The notes under the pieces: generated by a model | What the model saw: only the letters and a program-made list of their open reading frames with translations | Database searches by the model: none | Told to the model about the DNA's origin: nothing | In this document: positions 26,405 to 32,876 of the stretch, one piece after another | Numbering within the stretch: the first letter of the stretch is position 1 | Layout: each line of letters starts with the position of its first letter | Assembly (NCBI GenBank): GCA_964351885.1 | Contig: CAYGPP010000029.1 | Coordinates: 1 to 32,876 of the forward strand | Length of the DNA stretch: 32,876 nucleotides | From: Marinoscillum sp964351885 | Lineage (GTDB): Bacteria; Bacteroidota; Bacteroidia; Cytophagales; Cyclobacteriaceae | Direction: 5' to 3' | Position numbers and translations under genes: made by a program

Positions 26405-27368
26405 GACCGATCCGCTCAATGACCAAGTAGTCATTTTTTCGAGGGTTCACCTGAATAATCATTTCTGCTATGAATCCAGTGAGAAACAGTTGAGACCCAA
26501 TTACTAGCGCAATCAGTGCTAAAAAGAAAAGGGGTTGATCAACAACTTCACGCACAGGAAGCTGATAATAAATATTCATCAGTTTATCAGCTATCAAATA
26601 AATCGTAACTACCAGTCCGAATAAAAACGAAAGGGTTCCTAGCGTCCCGAAAAAATGCATTGGATTTTTACGAAATTTATAAACGAACGTCACGGAAATC
26701 AAATCGAGAAACCCATTAACAAATCGCTCTAAACCAAACTTTGTAGTACCGTATTTTCGCTCACGATGCTGAACTACTTTTTCACCAATCCGTCCAAAAC
26801 CATTCCATTTCGCAATCAAAGGAATATAACGATGCATCTCCCCGTAGACGTCAATATTCTTCACCACGTCTCTATGATATGCCTTCAGCCCACAGTTGAA
26901 GTCATGGAGCTTAATCCCTGAAACCATCCGTGTTATGGCATTAAAGAACTTTGATGGAATAGTTTTCCCAAGAGGGTCATGACGCTTTTGCTTCCAACCA
27001 GAAACGAGATGATAATTATCCTCAACGATCATACTAACCAATTCAGGAATCTCATCAGGGCTGTCTTGGAGGTCTGCATCCATAGTAATTACTACTTCAC
27101 CTTTGCAGGCAGCAAATCCCGTTTGAAGGGCAGCAGACTTACCATAGTTTCTGTTGAACTTGATTCCCTTCGCTCTTGAATCCTTTTTGCTTAACTCAGT
27201 GATTACCTCCCACGAACGATCTTTGCTACCATCATCAATAAACAAGACTTCCAGCTGGTAGCCTTGTTTATCAACAACTTTGCATATCCAATCGAAAAGC
27301 TCTGGGAGCGATTCTTCTTCTTCGTAAACCGGTATTACGATACTAAGGGAAACAGCTTTTGTTGGCAC
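26394..27368 (-). CDS. family 2 glycosyltransferase, DPM1/ArnC/GtrB-like
   Basis: 324-residue membrane glycosyltransferase like bacterial polyprenyl-phosphate sugar transferases (GtrB, ArnC, DPM1). GTG start at 27368 (MPTKAVSLSIVIP); no ATG precedes it in frame. The catalytic domain has SIVIPVYEEEESLPELF, FIDDGSKDRS, the RNYGKSAALQTGFAACKG segment, MDADLQDSPDEIP (DxD plus QD) and RKYGTTKFG. Two C-terminal TM helices (TLSFLFGLVVTIYLIADKL; LFFLALIALVIGSQLFLTGF) complete the GtrB-type layout. It sits three bases after the DUF4199 gene. The likely job is loading a sugar onto undecaprenyl phosphate for envelope glycan synthesis (inference from family). Confidence 0.9.
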   Translation of the reverse strand: MPTKAVSLSIVIPVYEEEESLPELFDWICKVVDKQGYQLEVLFIDDGSKDRSWEVITELSKKDSRAKGIKFNRNYGKSAALQTGFAACKGEVVITMDADLQDSPDEIPELVSMIVEDNYHLVSGWKQKRHDPLGKTIPSKFFNAITRMVSGIKLHDFNCGLKAYHRDVVKNIDVYGEMHRYIPLIAKWNGFGRIGEKVVQHRERKYGTTKFGLERFVNGFLDLISVTFVYKFRKNPMHFFGTLGTLSFLFGLVVTIYLIADKLMNIYYQLPVREVVDQPLFFLALIALVIGSQLFLTGFIAEMIIQVNPRKNDYLVIERIGHDS

Positions 27369-27371
27369 TAA

Positions 27372-27893
27372 TTATTCAAATTCAGGTCTAGCCTTCTTTG
27401 TGATTGCCGATATAATCAACGAAACAATAAATCCAAAAAATACTCCTCCAATAATTCCGAAAATCAATAAAGCAGTCGGGCCAGTAAAGCTCTCTGACAT
27501 TTTCAGGGCTTGCTCGATTTGTGCATCGGACATCCCTTGCTCCTCAAGTGCAATAACCTGCTGCTCCTTTATCGTATCCATGAAAGCTTCATTGATATAG
27601 GAAACATAAATGAAAGTGAAAATACTAGAAATAATAGACGAGACCAATGACATTAGCGTTCCTAATCCCAAACCCTGTCCGTAATTCATGAATCCATCTC
27701 CGTCCCTGATAAACTCCTTGTGAGCCAAAAACATTATGATCGCAGTAAATAAAATTCCTACGAATCCTAGAGCTTGATTCCCAGCATTTCCAGTAAAATC
27801 AAGAACTAAAAAATAAACTATCCCGGTTAATCCGGCAATTACACCATACTTAAGCGCTACGCTTTTCATTGACACATCTTTGGTTTCTTCCAT
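27372..27893 (-). CDS. DUF4199 membrane protein
   Basis: 173-residue integral membrane protein with four predicted TM helices, including YGVIAGLTGIVYFLVLDF, LGFVGILFTAIIMFLAHKEF and LLIFGIIGGVFFGFIVSLIISA, and the DUF4199 pattern FIRDGDGFMNYGQGLGLGTLMSLVSSIIS. A soluble loop between TM3 and TM4 carries a helical EEQGMSDAQIEQALKM segment. Family function is unknown; it is widespread in Bacteroidota. Co-transcribed in the envelope cluster: seven bases after the neighbouring DUF4199 paralogue and three bases before the GtrB-like gene. Confidence 0.88.
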   Translation of the reverse strand: MEETKDVSMKSVALKYGVIAGLTGIVYFLVLDFTGNAGNQALGFVGILFTAIIMFLAHKEFIRDGDGFMNYGQGLGLGTLMSLVSSIISSIFTFIYVSYINEAFMDTIKEQQVIALEEQGMSDAQIEQALKMSESFTGPTALLIFGIIGGVFFGFIVSLIISAITKKARPEFE

Positions 27894-27900
27894 GATCTGA

Positions 27901-28413
27901 TTATTTAGGTTGTTTCCTTAAAATTATGGATATAACCGGGGTAATGAAGAATCCGGCCAATAATTTTTTCAAAGTAGCACTTAACACTAAGTCAAAGCTT
28001 GATATTTCTTCTATTGCGGCGATTTGAGACTGAAACTCATCAGTGCCAAATTCTTCAAGGTATAATTCCTTTTTAGCATTCAAAAATTCAATTGCCGCTA
28101 TCTTATAACTACTTAAGGCTTCTGTGATTATTTCGAAGTAAACTAACAAAAGGACTGAAAAAACAGCGGTAGCAACAGTATAGACCAGAAAACCAATAGT
28201 CATTCCTTGCCAAAAATGAAATAGACCTCCATCCATGTAATACGTCTTAAACTCCTTTTGAGCGAAAAAGACGAATAACCCCATGATTAACAAATCGAAG
28301 ATCAAGTGACTTACATCGATTAGAGGATTCGAATTAAATAGAAATGAAACATGAAAAATGATTGTAAGAAACAAACCACATATACCAGCATATTTCAAAG
28401 CGACTCTGATCAT
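27901..28413 (-). CDS. second DUF4199-like membrane protein
   Basis: 170-residue four-TM protein (YAGICGLFLTIIFHVSFLF, LIFDLLIMGLFVFFAQKEF, FLVYTVATAVFSVLLLVYF, LLAGFFITPVISIIL) with the same arrangement as its downstream neighbour, including the KEFKTYYMDGGLFHFWQGM region matching KEFIRDGDGFMNYGQG. It is more divergent from the DUF4199 consensus. The paralogues are adjacent and may form a complex. Three bases after the dihydroorotase-like gene. Confidence 0.8.
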   Translation of the reverse strand: MIRVALKYAGICGLFLTIIFHVSFLFNSNPLIDVSHLIFDLLIMGLFVFFAQKEFKTYYMDGGLFHFWQGMTIGFLVYTVATAVFSVLLLVYFEIITEALSSYKIAAIEFLNAKKELYLEEFGTDEFQSQIAAIEEISSFDLVLSATLKKLLAGFFITPVISIILRKQPK

Positions 28414-28416
28414 ACG

Positions 28417-29676
28417 CTATATTTCGTTTTGATAAAATCTCTTCCCGTCAAAAATTCCAAAACAGAACCCCTTCATTTTTTGACCAAAATAAGGTGTATT
28501 AATTGATTTTGATGGATTAGATTTTCGGTCAAAAGACCATACCAAATCACTATCGAAAATCGCAAATTTCGCAACGCTTCCTACTTCTAGAGATACATTT
28601 TTCAAACCCAAAATCCTTCTTGGTCCTGCACCCAACTTGTTCAAGGAAATATCAACGGGAAGTTCTGATTTAATGGATAGTAGAGCCCCGTAAACTATTG
28701 GCTGTGAGGACATTCCAAAACTTGCCAAATCGAACTCCAAGTTTTTAGATTCTACATCCAATGGTTGGTGTGAGCTGACAATAGCATCAATTGTGTTATC
28801 CCTTAATCCCCTAATTAGAGCCTTACGATCTTTCTCTCCCCGTAGTGGTGGGTCAATTTTAAAGTTGGAATCATAACCCTCTACATATGATTCATTAAAC
28901 AACAACTGAGGGAGAGCAACATCACATGTTATCTTCAAACCTTCTCTCTTTGCCGCCCTTATCAGGCTTACACCGTTAGTTGTACTCAGATGAGAGATGT
29001 GGAGTCTCCCCCCAGCATATCTCAACACATCTAAATCCCGTTTGATGCTTAGTTCTTCCGAAATAGAGGGTTCCCCTTTTAGTCCAAGTGTAGTACTCAT
29101 TATACCCTCATGCATATGCGAATATTGAGACAAATGAATATCCTTAGGCCTATTGATAATCAATCCGTTGAACTTGGAAACATATTGTAGCGCCTTTAAA
29201 AGTAACTCCGTATTCCAAATAGGTTTTAACCCATCGGAAAACGCAACAGCTCCGGCTTCATTGAGATCCAAAATTTCAGTTAAATTTTCCCCTTTACATT
29301 GTTCACTTAGTGAAGCAATGGGGTGCAAAGTCACACCTTTTGATGATTTTGATCTAATAAAACTTATAATCGATTTATCGTCAATAACGGGAGAAGTATT
29401 CGGAATAACACATACATCAGTGAAACCACTAAAACAAGCAACTTCACAGCCAGAGCTAAGATCTTCACAATACTCAGTCCCAGGTTCATTATAATGAGCA
29501 AACAAATCAACCAATGAAGGACTTAATTCCTTCCCATTGAGATCTAATATATTATGACCATTTAGGTTGGGTCCTATTTCAGTTACTACCCCCGATTCAA
29601 CTCTCACATCGACTCTTTCACCATGATGCTTAGATTCTAAATCATTAATTACCGCATTCGAAAAAATGATATTCAT
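28417..29676 (-). CDS. dihydroorotase-like amidohydrolase lacking key metal ligands
   Basis: 419-residue member of the amidohydrolase superfamily closest to type I dihydroorotase (PyrC; carbamoyl aspartate to dihydroorotate). Overall fold, length and landmarks fit: LVDLFAHYNEPG at the first metal site, FSGFTDVCVIPNTSPV, HISHLST (H226, H229), DPPLRGEKDRKAL, and LGAGPRRILGL. However the catalytic DxHxH reads D57-L-F-A-H61, so the first histidine is phenylalanine; the HAED-like element reads NRPKD (175-179), and the catalytic TDHAP reads SSHQP (301-305), losing the aspartate. It is therefore predicted catalytically dead, like non-catalytic PyrC' partners of ATCase. It overlaps the BatA-like gene by four bases and lies three bases ahead of DUF4199. 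Confidence 0.85.
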   Translation of the reverse strand: MNIIFSNAVINDLESKHHGERVDVRVESGVVTEIGPNLNGHNILDLNGKELSPSLVDLFAHYNEPGTEYCEDLSSGCEVACFSGFTDVCVIPNTSPVIDDKSIISFIRSKSSKGVTLHPIASLSEQCKGENLTEILDLNEAGAVAFSDGLKPIWNTELLLKALQYVSKFNGLIINRPKDIHLSQYSHMHEGIMSTTLGLKGEPSISEELSIKRDLDVLRYAGGRLHISHLSTTNGVSLIRAAKREGLKITCDVALPQLLFNESYVEGYDSNFKIDPPLRGEKDRKALIRGLRDNTIDAIVSSHQPLDVESKNLEFDLASFGMSSQPIVYGALLSIKSELPVDISLNKLGAGPRRILGLKNVSLEVGSVAKFAIFDSDLVWSFDRKSNPSKSINTPYFGQKMKGFCFGIFDGKRFYQNEI

Positions 29677-31607
29677 TTAATAAACCTTAGTATCAGAGAT
29701 TCAACACTCACAAATAATAAAACCAAAAGTAGAGCATATTTCCATAACGGAATATTCCTGCTTTGTCCAAATTTAGTTTCAAACACAGAATTCTTAACTT
29801 CATCCACTTTTATATGAGGAGCATTTTTGGTTAATTCTAGCAATTCATCAATGGAATATGAATCCATAAGCGACTCATTCTTATTGTGATTAAAAGCCAG
29901 TGTTGCAATTGTTGAGTCGTTCAACACTACCTCATAAAATCCTGTTTGATTCAAGTCATCCGGAAGCGCAATATTGAAGACTCCATTACTACTTGAATAA
30001 TTTACCAAATATGAAAATTGTTCATTCTTTAGTTTCAAGACATTCTCAACTCCAGTATTTTTAAAGTTAACGGAGTGGCTGACTTGTCCATTTCTAACAT
30101 AAAGTTGTTGAGCAAGATTAGGCTCTGATAGATTGTACATTATCGGTACAAATAAAGCATGCTTATGGAAATTAGTTTGTGAATCATTCCAATTCGTAGT
30201 GAAAAAGTAATAACCAGAATTACTCTTCACACAAAAAGGATCTTGAGAATCTAGTGATAAAACTGTTTCTTAGCTTCCATTCAACTTAAACATAGGCTTC
30301 GCAATGGGCATCGACGAATTACTACCACCGCCTGCCAAGACTCCCTTTAATAAAGGGCTGTCTACGGCCTTGGTTGATAATTGCCCAGATTCCATAGATT
30401 CATTTCGCAAATCAAAACCTAAAAAAGAGGAATATGAAAGAGAGTCGACATCCGATCTAGGAATAATTAGCACGTTCTTATTAATTTCATCAAGATGGCT
30501 TTTCAACCATTGAGGAATTGTTTTAAGTTCATTTAAGATGATAAAATCTGAATTCGCCAAGTCCACTAAACTCAAATCATTCAATTGACCAGTATTCAAT
30601 TCAAATAAATTCCCATTCTGAAAGACCTTTTCCACAAAGCCTTCATTATCCAGACGATCTGATAGAATAAATACACCAGTTTTTTGAACTCTAGGAATTG
30701 TGAAATGAAATCTATTATCGAAAGCTGCGTAGTTATCCGCAACATCAATCGTATAATCGCCGACCATAATTGAGCTCGGATTAAACTCAAACTTCATGAC
30801 AAATCGCTCCTTTGATTCAATCGAAACCACTTCGGAATTCAGTTGTAGAGAATCTCTTTCTAATCTTATCAGCACATTACTCTTTGCAGTTTCTCCATCA
30901 TTGACAATTACCATATTGATGGTATTCAAATTCGAATATCCGATGGGATATTCTAACCAGACGCTATCTACATATAGATTACTTTCATTCAAAGAAGTCA
31001 GCTTATGAAAATAGTAATTAGTAATTGTATCATTTAATAAATATTCTAATTCACCTAAGGTAGAGTTTTGAAAGTCAGAAAAAATATGAATCTCCGATAT
31101 CGATTTATCAATTCTCTGTAGACCATTTGTGAGCTTCAAACTGATATTAGAAAATGTTAATCCTAATTGAGTTACTTCGGAATCTCCATAAACCAATCCA
31201 TCATTATCATAACTTTTCCAATTCGTTATACTCCTTCCATAAAATAATTTTTTTATAAAAGGCTGGATATTATAAAGTATCGGTTGTCCACTTATATCAT
31301 GTCGCTGGCTGCTTAATGAGTTATCAATAACTAGGGCTCCAATTGATGTTGATCCTATAGTATTAGTTACTCGAAACTGTGGTCTAGCAAACGTGACTAC
31401 TAAAAAACAAATTATAAGCAACCTAGAAATCAAAATAAGGACCCTTTTAATCTCTGATCTAGAATTTTGCTTAGCTACCACACCACTAAGAGAAGTTAAA
31501 TTTGTAAAATACACTCTTCTTAATCTTCTAATTCGAAGTAAATGCAATAAAATTGGAACTACTAAAAGCCCTAACCACCAGAGTATATTTGGGTAAAAGA
31601 AAGTCAT
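29673..31607 (-). pseudogene. BatA-like membrane protein gene with one in-frame stop
   Basis: A 644-residue Bacteroidota BatA-type protein interrupted only by a TAA codon at 30270-30272. Before it, 445 residues start with MTFFYPNILWWLGLLVVPILLHLLRIRR, the BatA N-terminal two-TM domain (second helix LILISRLLIICFLVVTFARP), then a periplasmic part of vWA-like and Ig-like folds. The same frame resumes directly (ETVLSLDSQDPF...), ends with FETKFGQSRNIPLW and a final TM (YALLLVLLFVSVESLILRFIK), as intact homologues do. The downstream part could alternatively start at a GTG (30230) as a 185-residue protein. Loss, stop readthrough or a base error are all possible. It is the first gene of the six-gene run, behind the rRNA terminator. 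Confidence 0.85.
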
Positions 31608-31695
31608 AAAATATCCGAAGAATTCAAGGTCATGAAATTAGTCAATTTAAGATATACCTGCCTCATTCATTTCTGCGATATGGTTTCAATAGGCA

Positions 31696-31730
31696 CAAAA
31701 AAACCCTTATCAAATTAATGATAAGGGTTT
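31696..31730 (-). terminator. Rho-independent terminator of the rRNA operon
   Basis: On the minus strand an 11-base-pair hairpin (AAACCCTTATC ... GATAAGGGTTT) with an AT-rich loop is followed by a T run (seven As at 31697-31703 on the + strand). It lies just past the 5S rRNA 3' end and would separate the rRNA operon from the BatA cluster. Confidence 0.9.
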
Positions 31731-31739
31731 AGTTTAAAG

Positions 31740-31851
31740 ACTGGCGACGACTTACTCTCCCACCTATTACGGCAGTACCATCAGCGCTGATGGGCTTAAC
31801 TTCTCTGTTCGGAATGGAAAGAGGTGGACCCCATCGCAATAATCACCATAA
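31740..31851 (-). rRNA. rrf: 5S rRNA
   Basis: On the minus strand the sequence reads GGTGATTATTGCGATGGGG, then CCGAACAGAGAAGTTAAG, GCTGATGGTACTGCC and GGTGGGAGAGTAAGTCGTC, matching the conserved loops and helices of bacterial 5S rRNA, Bacteroidota type. Ends are estimated from the closing helix and may be off by a few bases. Confidence 0.93.
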
Positions 31852-31997
31852 ATCTTAGGCTCATGACTCGCTAAATACTGTTCAGCTGAAGATCATTAGC
31901 CAATTTCTTATTGACATTAAAATGTGAAAGATTCATTCATTTAAGAAAAAAATTAAAGCAAGTTCATCGCCTCTGGCCTTGCATAAAGCCAGACGTG
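31852..31997 (-). other. 23S-5S rRNA spacer
   Basis: The ~145-base spacer between the two rRNAs contains no tRNA. At 31972-31993 it carries a small hairpin (TCTGGC ... GCCAGA) next to the 23S 3' end, probably part of processing or the terminal helix. Boundaries are approximate. Confidence 0.6.

Positions 31998-32876
<879 letters not shown>

Overview
The window reads as a chromosomal segment of a Bacteroidota bacterium, most likely of the Cytophagia/Cytophagales type. The basis is the family content: a cell-surface protein with a gliding-motility / type IX secretion (type B) C-terminal domain, a DUF5686 plus carboxypeptidase-regulatory-like protein, two DUF4199 proteins, a BatA-type membrane protein, and Bacteroidota-like 5S and 23S rRNA. 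Start sites lack obvious Shine-Dalgarno motifs, as usual for this phylum. TAA, TAG and TGA all end normal genes, so the genetic code is standard. No CRISPR array, tRNA, insertion sequence or prophage was seen; the region is mostly core chromosome.

Layout. 1-490: AT-rich, no supportable gene. 491-4154 (+): PLP-dependent trans-sulfuration enzyme overlapped by a DUF5686 outer-membrane-associated protein. 4179-6737 (-): large T9SS type B surface protein. 6976-11615 (+): RlmD/RumA-type RNA m5U methyltransferase without the usual Fe-S cysteines, a small conserved hypothetical, an MscS channel followed by a clear terminator, and an outer-membrane beta-barrel-like protein. 11650 to about 12758 (-): decayed FtsX/MacB-type ABC permease. 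12999-16458 (+): an NRAMP-like transporter broken by a frameshift, followed by pxpA-pxpB-pxpC (5-oxoprolinase). 16894-17718 (+): membrane sensor-like protein with a coiled coil but no output domain. 17776-21070 (-): two tandem arrestin-like paralogues, a UPF1/IGHMBP2-type helicase and a TerB-like protein. 21186-23476 (+): ACP phosphodiesterase, CrcB fluoride channel, and a membrane DnaJ-TPR protein. 23532-24555 (-): hotdog thioesterase and a small secreted protein. 24634-25398 (+): zinc-ribbon plus SAM methyltransferase. 25403-31607 (-): a tightly packed six-gene run in the order BatA-like (interrupted by an in-frame TAA), dihydroorotase-like protein lacking metal ligands, DUF4199 x2, and two family-2 glycosyltransferases. 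31696-32876 (-): rRNA terminator, 5S rRNA and the 3' third of 23S rRNA.

How the genes work together. The pxpABC genes open and hydrolyse 5-oxoproline to glutamate, and the NRAMP-like gene sits where a B. subtilis YcsG-type transporter would. The BatA/DHOase-like/DUF4199/glycosyltransferase run is co-oriented with very short or overlapping spacings, so it is probably one envelope-related transcription unit downstream of the rRNA terminator. Three genes are visibly broken: the ABC permease (in-frame TAG plus deletion/frameshift), the NRAMP (single-base frameshift) and the BatA gene (in-frame TAA). These could be real decay or assembly errors. I did not find a convincing wholly new system. The most thought-provoking items are the degenerate-active-site dihydroorotase in the BatA cluster, the NRAMP relative without metal-binding residues beside pxpABC, and the helicase/TerB pair.
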